From Diphasiastrum complanatum (Eukaryota; Streptophyta; Lycopodiopsida; Lycopodiales; Lycopodiaceae): a stretch of DNA of 30,655 nt. Each line of letters starts with the position of its first letter. The stretch's first letter is position 1. The translations under genes were made by a program, and so were the position numbers. Below the pieces are notes generated by a model. That model did no database searches, was not told the origin of the DNA, and was given only the letters and a program-made list of their open reading frames with translations. Where the stretch lies: assembly GCA_029204225.1 (NCBI GenBank), contig MU836311.1, positions 1 to 30,655 of the forward strand. Direction: 5' to 3'. Of this stretch, positions 18,497 through 28,373 are shown in pieces.

Positions 18497-19387
18497 GTAG
18501 CTTTTTTCTTGGGTAATTAACTTTGTTTGGATACTAAGAGCATCGGCTCCTAAATTATATACTGGTAGCTAGGAACTGTGCACATGCATAGACCTTTCTG
18601 GAAGTTGACATGCTTTGAGATGGTGTGTTTATATCACCAACCAACAATTTTTTGCCCATTAACAAACTATGGCTATGTTTCTCTCTGTATATTGCCTGAA
18701 TTGCCTTCCTTGTGTTGTATGCTGCTCTTAATTATTTTGAGAAACAATGTGTGTATTCCAGGGTACATATCGCTCTCTATTTCAGCAAGAACCTCAAAAT
18801 AAGTTTTTTTTTTCTCTGCGAGTTGAGTCTTATGCTATTGAGTCTTTTGTTGTTGTGGTTCAATACTTCAAGACTCTCTTTCTCAAGGGGACCTTCTTTG
18901 TGTTTCTATTCTGGCCGTTTTCCAAAACTCCAGCGACTCCATCCTTGCTTGGGCTTTTTTCCTTCTAGAGGAGATAATTTTTTTTTTTCTAGAGATTCAC
19001 ATGAAAGTCCAAAGAGGGGTAACTACTCTTCCTTGTTTGGTGGAATTCAGCTCTCCAAGAGCTTTTCATGAGAGGTTTGCTTGTTTTATATAGAAATTAT
19101 ATAATGAGGATATTTTGAGCTTGTATTGTGCTAGATAACGGGCAAAATCATATGTAAAACGTCACATAAAGATATATCATTTAATAATTATAACCTTTAA
19201 TTTAAAATTCATGCCTAGAATGTATATGTTAAACATGTATAGAGCTCAGACTGGATGCCTTGACCTAGAATGCATGCTTGTTAGTACCTAGAACGTGTAA
19301 TTTAGCATGTAATCTAAACCAGCGTCAAACCAAGATCGTATTATCACTAAAACTATGGCATTAATTTCTTTTGAATGAGAATGTAAC
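17985..19387 (+). repeat. right arm of a large inverted repeat
   Basis: The 1403-bp arm is the reverse complement of 14802-16067. The inner boundary lies inside exon 3 of the unknown gene (AAAGTTGGTCCC). The outer boundary is GAATGTAA at about 19380-19387, beyond which the flanks differ (CTCCT on the right, ACTTT on the left), so there is no target-site duplication of a foldback transposon. About 130 bp at 18915-19040 has no counterpart in the left arm. Confidence 0.92.
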
Positions 19388-19959
19388 TCCTCACCTTTAA
19401 GGGGCACCACCATCAGGTTTTAAGTGTTAATTATTTGGGGAATTCCCCACGAGTGATAATACTCCTAAAGGACTTTTGATCAATCATTAGAAGACCTAGT
19501 CCAAACTGAACAATTTCAATTCCATCTTGTTCCTACCATCAAACAAATTGTTTAGTATCTAGTTTGATCATCATCACTATATTTGGTGTCTTTCAAAGTG
19601 TTTGTCTTTTGCAAGTTATCGCCTAATCCCCAAGATCTAGGGTTTTTTTTTTTACTCTAATTTGCTTTCTATTTCATGTTTGATGCTTCCTACACCATCT
19701 AGCAACTATCTCGAGGTGGATTGCCAATTTTGGATCAATTTCAGATTATCTAGAGGTGGTTTTATATCATCATATATTCAAAGTTTATGTTTGTTTTGTA
19801 TCTCCTAGTTTTGGGTGGATCATGACAAGCCTAAGTTGATTTTATAGCAAGAAGCTACCGAGTTAGGTTTCTACACAAACTTAATGGGTCTCCACAATTT
19901 GGGATCAAGCTATGCTCTACCAATGGGTATCAAGCTTTCTGATCAACCCCATTTTGTTT
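19388..19959. other. AT-rich stretch, nothing recognised
   Basis: No coding region or clear repeat boundary is supported. It may include the 3' end of the minus-strand Gypsy LTR whose better conserved part follows. Confidence 0.3.
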
Positions 19960-20522
19960 TTTTTAATTTCAAAACTCGAAATAAATCATTCAAGCAGATC
20001 AACAGGGGTCTCGGAGGCGAAACCGAAATGGTAGTCATCCCCAAGGATTAACTTTATTAAATTTGGAAGAGGTTACATTCATACATAGACTGACTGGGTC
20101 TCGGGGCCACTAACACGTGCTGGGCATTGTGCCTGGTTTGTGCTGGTAGCCTGAGACCTGGCGATGGATTCTTGGCACTGGTTGAGCTAACCAAGTTTCT
20201 GTCTGCCGGACACCCCCTATAGTTCTGGTGTGATTCGGCGTGCCCCCCCTCTGTCCTGGAATATAGTGCTTTTTGGTTAAAGCACGCTTTTTTCTGGACT
20301 AGTTTTTATTTTGCTGATTAAGCTTGGCAAAGCCTAGGCAGAATCAGTCTGGCTCCCGACATGGGTCCCAGGAGCTGTGATCGGTTGGCAGAATCACTTT
20401 GGTTTCTGACTAGGCCATGACTCGAGCTCAGAGCTAGCTCATAACTTGTGACTACATGACTGGCTCACACAGGTCGGAGGGCTCAGTCCTTGACCTTTTT
20501 AACTTGCTCTGGGACCAAAGGG
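19960..20522 (-). repeat. minus-strand Gypsy LTR, left part
   Basis: The block 'cccctatagttctggtgtgattcggcgtgcccccc' near 20213-20247, the 'gaggttacatt' block near 20068 and the 'aaagcacg' block near 20279 occur in the same order as in the Gypsy LTR at 10488-11714. The left end is not resolved. At 20522 the LTR is interrupted by a Copia element and resumes at 23987. Confidence 0.55.
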
Positions 20523-20822
20523 TGTTAGAATTACTATTAATGGGCAATGCCACTTTGTTTATTTATAGACATATTTGAATGATGTAATAGATAAATGTGG
20601 TAAAGGCCAAATGTGCCTTAATGTCAAGTTTGAATATTTTGGGCCCATACCCAATGTGAAATGGGCTGAGATCTTTTATGAAGAGTGTAACCTCTATCTC
20701 TCCTCTCTCACGTACTGCATACACAGATTGTAGAGTGCAAGTTTATGGATAGAGCAATGGTGTTCTCTCTCTCTCTTTGTCCTTAAATGATTGCTTATTT
20801 GCATGCTCTGATTTCACACACA
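20523..20822 (+). repeat. 5' LTR of the gag-only Copia element
   Basis: It starts TGTTAGAATTAC and ends TTTCACACACA. Shared blocks with 23697-23986 include 'ggcaatgccactttgtt', 'gtgccttaatgtcaagtttga' and 'agagcaatggtgttctctctc'. The two copies differ by many single-base indels. Confidence 0.85.
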
Positions 20823-20840
20823 TGATATTTAAAGCCATCT
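20823..20840 (+). other. degenerate primer-binding site
   Basis: TGATATTTAAAGCCATC is in the place of TGGTATCAGAGCCATC; the pattern suggests an eroded tRNA-iMet site. Confidence 0.5.
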
Positions 20841-21100
20841 ATGGCTAACACTTGAATGATCCTGGCATGCAGTTTGATTCTTTGAAAAATTTTGATAGCA
20901 TTAACTTGCTGAGAAAATTTTCAGAGAGTAGAAAAGTTTTCAGTTTTGTTAATAAAACACAGAGATTGTATTCTCTGAGTTATGTTTGATTCTGTTTGTA
21001 GAAATCTACAGAACAGAATAAATGAGAGAGACATTCTCTTTCTTTTTTTTTAGTGTGCAAGAATAAATAAAAAATTAATCACAAATTTTTGCTCAAACAC
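20841..21100 (+). other. leader of the gag-only Copia element
   Basis: AT-rich sequence without an open frame, consistent with an untranslated leader. Confidence 0.4.
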
Positions 21101-22080
21101 TGATTTGGAGGCAGTAGGAGTCATGCCATATGCTGACAAGTTTAGAGGTTCCATTGGACGACCCAAAGGACAGCCATTGCATCCTGTCACTCACTGATCA
21201 AGGGTAAGAAAACATTGGAAGAAGATAAAGATCAGGAGAAACAGGATTTAGCACATCTTAACCGCTTGTTCACATTGATTGCTACTCCCCTCACAAAATG
21301 TAATGATGGCCTCCAACAGGAAATTTGAATGTGCTGCTGCCCTCGCTGGCTTACGCTTGTCTCCACTAGAAACCTGAACTGGAAATCTGAGTGAAGATGA
21401 AGCTTGTTGACAGCCAACGACAATGCACGTTACCATTGTTGAGGGTGAATCTTCCAGAACAAATGGTCTGCCAGAAACCTTTGCTGGCCATGTCGCTGTT
21501 GCTAATCGCTTACAACGATGCCTCCCGACAGATAGTGACATTGCCTCTGAGAGCCTACGATTTCATACCTGAGGAAAGACAAGTGAAGAAATCAAGAATG
21601 AAGGAGTAAGAGGGCGCGTGAAGAAGTCTGAGGATAAGAAGATTCCTCAGTGGCCGCATGATCTGGACAGAACAGAAAGTGAGCAGAAGCGCGATTCAAG
21701 AAGGAGCAGGCAAGCCCACAGTGCGAGCAATCTGCGTTTCGGATGCAGAGATCCTCGAATGTGTGCAGAACACGTGAAGAAGAGCGAGAGGAGTCCGTTG
21801 GCTGCAGGAGAGAGAGAGAACCCGTGGAAAATTAGGTGCTCAAGAACATTTGAGAAAAGGGTAATATTTTTTTTGGTTACTTGGTTTTTTTTGGCATTTC
21901 TAAAAATTTTTGAGGATGGGTCCTTAAGGGCTACAGTTTTAAGACAGACCCACTATGTGAAAATTGGGAGAAAACACAGAGTGTTAATTTCGCATACTTG
22001 CTCCGTTTCTGTCGGAACAAAAGCTGTACAGGACTATTCTACACTGTCTGAGCTCCGTTTTGTACTAAAAATCTACTGAT
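21101..22080 (+). other. coding-like segment of unknown origin inside the Copia element
   Basis: This segment is richer in GC than the rest of the element. One frame reads almost through from 21306 to 22079 with a few stops: MASNRKFECAAALAGLRLSP, VTIVEGESSRTNGLPETFAG, AVANRLQRCLPTDSDIASES and then the open stretch 21618-22079 (153 codons) starting MKKSEDKKIPQWPHDLD. None of it resembles Copia proteins. The 3' third becomes AT-rich. A captured host gene fragment is one possibility, random open frame another. Confidence 0.35.
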
Positions 22081-22600
22081 TCGGAAATCGACAGAAAAAC
22101 TTATTAAGTTTTTAGTGCAAAGACCCCATTTTTCAATAGGGACAACAAAGATTTTTCTAAAATGTCATTGTAAAATTTGTTAGAAGTTGATCAAATGCTA
22201 GTAATTGATTGTCATGCTGAGTACATAACATATATACGAATGAAGTGGATGTTTTTCAAGGAATTAAGAGGTCAAATTGGTTTTACGAACTAACCAAGTG
22301 ATAAGCCTAATCGAGGGGTGACGTCTATGCCCTCTCCTTGGTTACGTGCACTTAACATTAGTTAGCTAAATAAAAACACTTGCAGAAAATTTCTGAAATT
22401 GAATTGATCAGTTCATTTACCGTCATTTAAGTGACTATAATGGCATCATAGAACTTCATTTGATAAATTTGACAGTAAGAACTTTCATACATGGCACGTC
22501 AGATGAATATTATTGACTGAGAAAAATCTGTGGCATCTTGTTGACGGTTCAAAGGTTAAGCAAGAAGATTCCGGTTGACTCTTCTAGTATTGATTTGCGT
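22081..22600 (+). other. non-coding interior of the Copia element
   Basis: AT-rich sequence with stops in all frames; it leads into the degraded gag. Confidence 0.35.
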
Positions 22601-23178
22601 GGATAAGAGAGCTCTTGCTTTACATTGGTCTTGGTTTGGCTGATTCTCAAATTCATCATTTAGACCTTTCTAAGACTGCTCGTGAAATATGGCAATCATT
22701 TGGAAGCTATATTTGGAGCACGTTCTAAAATGGTAAAATCTTTCTTAAGCAGCAATTTTTTGCTCTAAAGCTAGAAAGTGGATGAGCCTTGAATGATCAT
22801 GTGAATCATATGAAGTCAATAATGAATCAGCTTGCTGGAATTGGTTCTAATGTTCTCGCAGATGATGCTATGCCGTGCTATTGATAGCATGTCGGTTGAG
22901 TATAGTAATGTTATTTTTACACTTGGAAACTTGGCCTAATCAATCATTAGAAATGATGATAGCTTCATTACTTGAAGAAGAACCATTGGATGCAACATTT
23001 TGTTGTTACAATTTCTACCGATGAAGTCGCTTTGTTTACTAAATGGAAAGCTAATCAAACTAGTAAATCTAAAACTGAGGAAGGCAGTTCTAAGAGTAAA
23101 AAGAATGTTAAATGCTTTTATTGTGAAAAGATGGGACATTATAAAAAATCAATGTTTAAAGATGAAAGCGGATCTTAA
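22601..23178 (+). pseudogene. gag: Copia gag, degraded
   Basis: Blocks typical of Copia gag appear in order across several frames: HHLDLSKTAREIWQSF, SFLKQQFFALKLESG, ALNDHVNHMKSIMNQLAGIG and finally the zinc knuckle CFYCEKMGHYKKSMF (about 23113-23157). The last Cys of the CX2CX4HX4C knuckle is replaced by Met. Stops at about 22784 and 22937 and frameshifts break the frame. Nothing resembling protease follows; the element goes to its polypurine tract within about 500 bp. Confidence 0.8.
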
Positions 23179-23683
23179 GCCAAAGAAGTCCACTGAAAGT
23201 GATAAAGAAAAAGAGGAAAGTAAACCTAACAGCTGTAGCTGGAAAAGTCTTATGATGAGTAGATGCTTGGGTAATAAGTTTGTGCGCATGTATTTTATCT
23301 TCTATGGGATTCAGAAGTTGGTTGCAGGATTGCTAAACTTGGAATATGTATCCTAGAAGATGTTCCTTGGATGCAGAAGTAGTAAGGTGATATCTTTTAT
23401 ATGAGGCAGTTTTGCGGATGCATTTGCAGTTTCAAAGAAGAATATTAATTCTTGCATAGCTCTTAGACATGATGCAGTGAGCAATTTGTTTTGCAGATTC
23501 TAGTGGATGTTTGGCTCAAGGGAGGGTGCCTGGAATTGTTCCCACACATTCTCCATTTGATGACATCAGGTTTTTGCACTAATTGCTAGCCATGAATGCC
23601 ACATCAGTAGAGTTAGGAGTATAATGTAACTTTCAGTGTGATGTACTTGCTTAAGCATGAAGTAACACCTCTAACAAAGCTGT
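23179..23683 (+). other. remnant between gag and polypurine tract
   Basis: Lys/Glu-rich coding remnants continue to about 23250, then no domain is seen. The whole pol region of the element has been lost here. Confidence 0.5.
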
Positions 23684-23696
23684 CATTGAGGGAGGG
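23684..23696 (+). other. polypurine tract
   Basis: CATTGAGGGAGGG directly precedes the TGTTAGAATT start of the 3' LTR. Confidence 0.8.
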
Positions 23697-23986
23697 TGTT
23701 AGAATTAACTATAATGGGCAATGCCACTTTGTTATTTATAGACATACTTGAAATGTAATAGATAAATGTGATAAAGGCCAAATGTGCCTTAATGTCAAGT
23801 TTGATATTTTGGGCCCATCCCAATGTGAAATGGGCTGAGGTCTTTTATGAAGAGGTGTAACCTCTATCTCTCTCTCTCTCACGTACTGCACAGATTGTAA
23901 AGTGCAAGTTATGGAATAGAGCAATGGTGTTCTCTCTCTCTCTCTGTCTTAAATGATTGCTTATGTGCATGCTCTGATTTTACACA
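23697..23986 (+). repeat. 3' LTR of the gag-only Copia element
   Basis: It is 290 bp, starts TGTTAGAATTAAC, ends GATTTTACACA and is collinear with 20523-20822. Confidence 0.85.
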
Positions 23987-24051
23987 GGGGAGCATCACCC
24001 CAAAGAGTCTTACAGGGCACACTGGGTGCACCCGAGTCAGCTTTACAAACA
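23987..24051 (-). repeat. minus-strand Gypsy LTR, 5' end
   Basis: On the minus strand this begins TGTTTGTAAAGCTGACTC at 24051, resembling the TGTTGTAAAGCTACC start of the other Gypsy LTR, and runs into the Copia 3' LTR at 23986. Confidence 0.65.
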
Positions 24052-24062
24052 TCCTCCCCTCG
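24052..24062 (-). other. Gypsy polypurine tract
   Basis: AGGGGAGGATG-type purine sequence precedes the LTR start. The preceding codons read GPDGNISFLKRGEDV, similar to the terminal Gypsy peptide seen at 11715 upward. Confidence 0.6.
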
Positions 24063-24830
24063 TTTGAGAAAGCTGATGTTCCCATCAGGGCCAAACTAGA
24101 ACCTAAGACTCATGGCACGGACTTGATTCACCGGCCAAGGAAAAGATAAACTTCTAGAAACAAGAAATCACTTTTGCACACAGCACAAGAAAAGTGTAGA
24201 TCTAGTTCACTTATGTAAAACCTGTGTAAAGTTGCAACATAATTTAAAGTACTTTAGGCCCCATGAAATTTGGCAACCTGCTTTATTAACATGTAAAAGA
24301 AAATATACCTGTGCTCCATTGAGCCTAAGGTATGTCGTTTGTAGCGCATTCGAATGAGTCTCCTGGGACTCTAGATTTTCCGTTGGTCATACAAGGTGAG
24401 CTCTTGAGCTTGAAATCGGCTCTCGGATCCATCTTTGGTGTGGGCGCTGTAGGCAATGTTGGCTCCTTTGAGTTTGCGTCGCTTGATTGATTTCTGCTGG
24501 TTCTCCCTTGTTAAAAAAGTGAATGAGATTTGAAGGGATTGCTAGCTCAACTTCAGTTGTATCATTCATCTCTAATTGATCTCCTGGCACAACTCTGACA
24601 ACGCAAGGTTTTCTGCCATTATATAACAACACAAGGGGATTAACCCTTTGCCAAGAAGGCCGCCATGTGTTCGTTAAATCAGCTTAGTCCTAAGATGACG
24701 TCAAAAACAGTCATTTTCAAGACTATGAACATTAATCGATTTTTCCAAGTTCCCAACGAGATTGGAAAATTGGTTGCCAATCTACAAGTTGCTCATTCCC
24801 CCCCCCCTACCCCGCCTTTGGCGGTCTCCA
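24063..24830 (-). pseudogene. Gypsy interior, 3' part without recognisable pol domains
   Basis: A minus-strand open frame at 24387-24632 reads MLLYNGRKPCVVRVVPG and continues with acidic sequence. It matches no RT, RNase H, integrase or chromodomain motif. Since protease-like sequence lies directly upstream, the RT to integrase region appears to be deleted. Confidence 0.45.
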
Positions 24831-25300
24831 CACAGATAGGAGTCGCGATTTTCTTCACATTGAATGCCCAATTCCTTTGCCAAACTTTTGACAAATAGTT
24901 ATAGCCGATGCTCCCAGATCTACCATGAAGTGAATGATCTTTGCCTTGGAATGCCAGCCTTTGAGGTACAACAACTTTGCTCCTTTTTTAGGAGTTGCCA
25001 TCAGATGTTCACGATAAGCCGCAAAGTGCCCCTATTTGTTGTAGGGCCATTCAGGTTAGACTCCGTCAAATCCATTTTGCAGTCCTTCTTCGACGGTCTT
25101 GTTCACAGTCCGCTTGATCAGACGCCTCTCTTGTCATCTTATATCAAAACACCTTCGATCCGCCGCCATGATTTGTTTATTCAATGGCTTGGGGCAACGA
25201 CCTCCAAGAGTGACCTTGCTATTGACAATTAAAACAGCGTAGGGAACTGCCCACTGTTGGTGAGCTATTGTTATGACTAGTTGAAGACCAAAGTTGTTCC
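24831..25300 (-). pseudogene. Gypsy zinc knuckle and protease remnant
   Basis: On the minus strand CFNC, one stop codon, QGHSW and a downstream Pro-rich block (about 25195-25236) form a broken CCHC knuckle at the end of gag. Further on, KAKIIHFMVDLGASAITI (about 24890-24945) corresponds to the retroviral-type aspartic protease motif D-(T/S)-G-A, here D-L-G-A. Frameshifts separate the pieces, so no functional protein is expected. Confidence 0.65.
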
Positions 25301-25699
25301 TTCTCTGGAAGGTATTCCCTCTGCTGTTGCCCTTGGTTGCCCAAACCCTGTTCTTGCTGGGAATCTATTCATGGTCCTTGAGGCTTGGATTACCATTTGA
25401 AGTTAAGTCCCCCCTTGGGAAAAAGCTTGGACTCGGTCTAGATCCACTGAGTACCTTTGTTGTCGTTGAGGAGCAAGTTGGTGCCACCAACGGATCTCGT
25501 AATCGCAAACCATTTCAGCCGCTCGAATAGTTTGAGCTGAAGTCGTTGGGCATGTAGTTGTCTATTGCCTCGCCCGAGTCCATGTCTGCATTCAGACAAG
25601 AGGTAGTGGGTCTTGTCAGCTTCCGACCATATCTTCAATTACCCATACGCTCTGTCTGAATTTGTTCAGGTACTCTCACAACGAACCTTTTTGCTATGA

Positions 25700-26448
25700 G
25701 GTCCTGATAATTCTGCCTCCAACCTCATGTGTGAATCTTTGGGTATGAACTCCTACTCGTAGCACATTATTGAAAGCATCCCATGTTCGAAACTGCATCT
25801 CTGCCACTTGGTACCAGTTTGTTATGTAACCATCTCAAAGTATGCTACGACCAAGTCTGCTCTCTCTTCTTCAGGAGTATTCATCCAAGCAGAAGTAATG
25901 GTCCATGTGAAACAACCAATCCTCCACAACATCGAACGTCACGCTCCCCTTTGAAAGTAGGCGGCGCTTTTACTTTAGTAGTCTTCCTTGGGCCCTTCTG
26001 TGTTTCGCACCGGAGTATCCCTTGGTCTGAGTGGAGGAGGCACCCCCCTCCCGCATTCCCTCTTGTGGTCTCCTGCTCTTCAACCTAGCTTTGAGTGTGT
26101 TAGCCCGTCTCTCATTTCCTCTAGCGAGGTCAAATGACTGTGGTTCATGGCTCGCAAAAATGCTTGCCATTCTTTCTTTCTATTTCTCTATCCTTCTTTA
26201 CCTCACTAAGCATAGCCGCCATTGCACTGGATAAATATTGGCAAATCTTCCACATCAAAGAGGTCTTGGTGCGCCTCTGGCATGGGTTCATCTCTTGGTG
26301 CCAGTTCAGAAGGGGCGCCAATTTCGTCTTGAGGAGGTGCCATTGGGATGTGCATACGCTTTTTTTTCTCGATTTGGATCTGGCGCCATCTTGGTGCAAG
26401 CGGGAGCCATATTTTCGGCCTTGCTCTTCCCCGTTTGTTAATGCTCAC
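25700..26448 (-). pseudogene. gag: Gypsy gag remnant
   Basis: The minus-strand frame 26206-26448 ends APRDEPMPEAHQDLFDVEDL. Downstream, in changing frames, are VEDWLFHMDHYFC and YTPEEERADLVVAYFEM (about 25820-25960), which follow the pattern of plant Gypsy gag (PxFxG..., W...E.YF, EEKAxxAA.xL). Stops and shifts are frequent. With the knuckle and protease at lower coordinates, the order gag-knuckle-protease-3' LTR is consistent with one minus-strand element. Confidence 0.6.
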
Positions 26449-26599
26449 AATTTATCAAGGTGGTCATCCATCTTAGTAAGAGGTGCACTTCCACTAGTCT
26501 ATTTTTTTTCTCTTTTTGAAAGCTCTCCCTTTGTGCACTGGGCCCCACAACTCTCTTTCCTTCTTTATTAAGTCAGCTTCAATACAAAAGTATCTCCTC

Positions 26600-26997
26600 C
26601 TCAAATGAGCACGATCAAATCACCTGAGAGCCAAGTAGGAATCAGAGGTTATTCAGGTCCGGGCGCACACAACAAACAAACATACCAACCAAAGCAAACA
26701 CAGAGAATCCCTCTCAAGTCACATCCCCCTTGAGACAGACGTAAGACCTTTGCCTAGCCACGCACGCAAATCTATCACAAAATTAGCCCATGGGAAAAAA
26801 TCCATCCAACCATCTGTGCTTTCACCATTAAGCACATTGCCTCAGTCACGCCCACCAAATCTGGTCGAAAGCCCTTATAGATGAACGATCGGCAACTATC
26901 CCGCACCAGCAACTAACCACCGTGCTTTACACCCGAATTCGAGCAACATCTCTGTATCAATGGTTAACCCGTACAGTTCGAATCCTAAGCGATAATG
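26600..26997. other. unresolved stretch
   Basis: No gene or repeat boundary is supported. By position it should hold the 5' leader or LTR of the minus-strand Gypsy element, but no matching LTR copy or primer-binding site was found. A tRNA-like GTTCGAATCC at 26978-26987 lacks a pairing stem. Confidence 0.3.
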
Positions 26998-27441
26998 TCA
27001 TAGTAATGCTTTATTGACAAGAACAGAGGTTTTCAAGGCTTGACTAGTTTTTGAGTAACAATGCGCCAATCTATATAAGTATCCCTGTCTCTTGCCGAGT
27101 GCAAGGATCTTATTACTCCTATCAATAATTCTACATTGATCTGACTCAAACTCCACCTTAAGACCTAAATATGTAATTCTACTTACTGATAACAGATTTG
27201 TAGAAAGTTTAGGAACATACAAGACTTTTGACAATAGTTTGAATTGATCATGTTGGAACTTTAATCTTATAGTACCTTCACCTTCAATAGTGTGAGTGCT
27301 ATTGTCACCAAGATGAACATACATCTTTGTGTTGTAAGATGTGTAGGAGTGCAAGATCTCACATTGATTGGTCATATGTTGAATAGTTCCAGAATCTAGA
27401 AACCAAGTATCATCCAAAATTGTGTTTTGGTCTTTGACCAT
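26998..27441 (-). pseudogene. Copia protease and pre-integrase fragment
   Basis: The 147-codon frame contains the aspartic protease active site WFLDSGTIQHMT (usual form DSGA.xHM), then VHLGDNSTHTIEGEGTI and the pre-integrase block LYVPKLSTNLLSVSRI followed by GLKVEFESDQCRI. It stops before any integrase zinc finger and has no LTR nearby. It is therefore a truncated fragment of a minus-strand Copia element distinct from those above. The DSG triad residues are intact. Confidence 0.9.
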
Positions 27442-27719
27442 AACACTGTGCTAACTTGCGCGACTTTGTGTGGTGGGATGGCAACAGGTACCAGTTGGAT
27501 GTCTTGAAATATGTCTTGCTTTATGGTGCTTTCTAGTACTGTATACTTTTCAGCTATGTTTTTCCTTGTTGGTTTATGAATAAAGAGTTTTAAAAGGTTT
27601 TGGTCTTGACTTGTCAAGAGGAGCTTTGATCTGTTTCTCTCTCTATGCATCCTTGTGGTGTAAATCCGACTATCCTTTGGTTGGGATAGTATCAAAACCT
27701 TTACCTTACTTGGATTCAT
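27396..27719 (-). pseudogene. Copia gag-protease linker fragment
   Basis: This basic 107-codon frame overlaps the start of the protease frame and lies immediately upstream of it on the same strand. It has no zinc knuckle and was probably continuous with the protease frame before a frameshift near 27400-27440. Confidence 0.45.
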
Positions 27720-27782
27720 AAGCTAACACGACCCTTTTTTCGCTATGTCTAGTCCTCAGGATGGTACCAGGATGCAGTAAAC

Positions 27783-28256
27783 TTGGGTTATGGGGAGTCC
27801 CTTCCTCCCCCTAATCTATTTATTCAAACTTTGATTATTTGCATGAAAAAAGTTGTCATGTTGCATAGTTTTATTAATGGAACAGATCGTGCTACCTGTA
27901 ACACTGCTGGACCTGAGGATAAGGTACTTTGTATGGTTGACCTATTGGACACATTACATTGGATTAAACTTTACATAGAGTATGGTAAAACCAAGATTGA
28001 TCCCTTGAGAATAATTAGAAACTTTGCTATTGACTTGGCTGGACTTGTTGAAAAACATGAAATGAAAGAGAAATTTTATAATTCTCATATCAAAAAAGTT
28101 TTTTCCTGTCTTGAAAAAGAAAACGACACTCTTTCTGCTGATCTCACTTTTGCTATTACCGATTCACCTCCACCTCCACACCCTCTTGTCTTTTTAGAAG
28201 ATTTGGACGAGGAGAGTGCCTCACAACTTGAAACTTTCTCCCAACAAAATCTGTGA
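27783..28256 (+). pseudogene. N-terminal ORF upstream of the divergent RT
   Basis: The 157-codon frame (MGYGESLPPPNLFIQTL at its start; VEKHEMKEKFYNSHIKK in the middle; a Pro-rich block then acidic end) has no domain I recognise. Its placement and orientation suggest the N-terminal region of the retroelement protein whose RT follows. The first ATG is used; the true start is unknown. Confidence 0.4.
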
Positions 28257-28373
28257 CGTTGGTGATCAACCTACTTTTGAATTCTGCCAATCCAAAAATT
28301 GCTAAGTCCCTTTGTTCCTTCACGCACTATCTAACTCAAGTCTACCCGTACTGCTTACAAGCTTTGGAGCTTA

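Larger units (their letters stand above)
20523..23986 (+). mobile_element. gag-only Copia element inserted in the Gypsy LTR
   Basis: Matching LTRs of about 300 bp (20523-20822 and 23697-23986), a degenerate primer-binding site, a gag remnant and a polypurine tract define a 3.46-kb element. Protease, integrase, RT and RNase H are absent. The target-site duplication is not clean: AAGGG precedes the 5' LTR and GGGGA follows the 3' LTR. The flanks join into one Gypsy LTR, which shows this is a nested insertion. About 1 kb of coding-like but non-Copia sequence sits between LTR and gag. Confidence 0.8.

Noticed and set aside
18712-19071. 119-codon plus-strand ORF in the right arm, matched by a minus-strand ORF at 15090-15392
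   Set aside because: The similarity is explained by the inverted repeat; the composition is hydrophobic and Phe/Ser-rich from AT-rich DNA, and frames do not stay aligned between the arms.
14802-19387. Foldback transposon with long terminal inverted repeats
   Set aside because: No target-site duplication is present at the outer arm ends and the arms contain gene exons; a rearranged inverted duplication fits better.
24797-24811. C-rich homopolymer run as a structural signal
   Set aside because: A single short run inside a decayed retroelement has no supporting context.
26134-26571. 145-codon plus-strand ORF
   Set aside because: It is antisense to the minus-strand Gypsy gag remnant and shows no domain.
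26978-26987. tRNA-like T-loop GTTCGAATCC
   Set aside because: The flanking five bases on each side do not pair, and no D-arm, anticodon arm or acceptor stem fits upstream.
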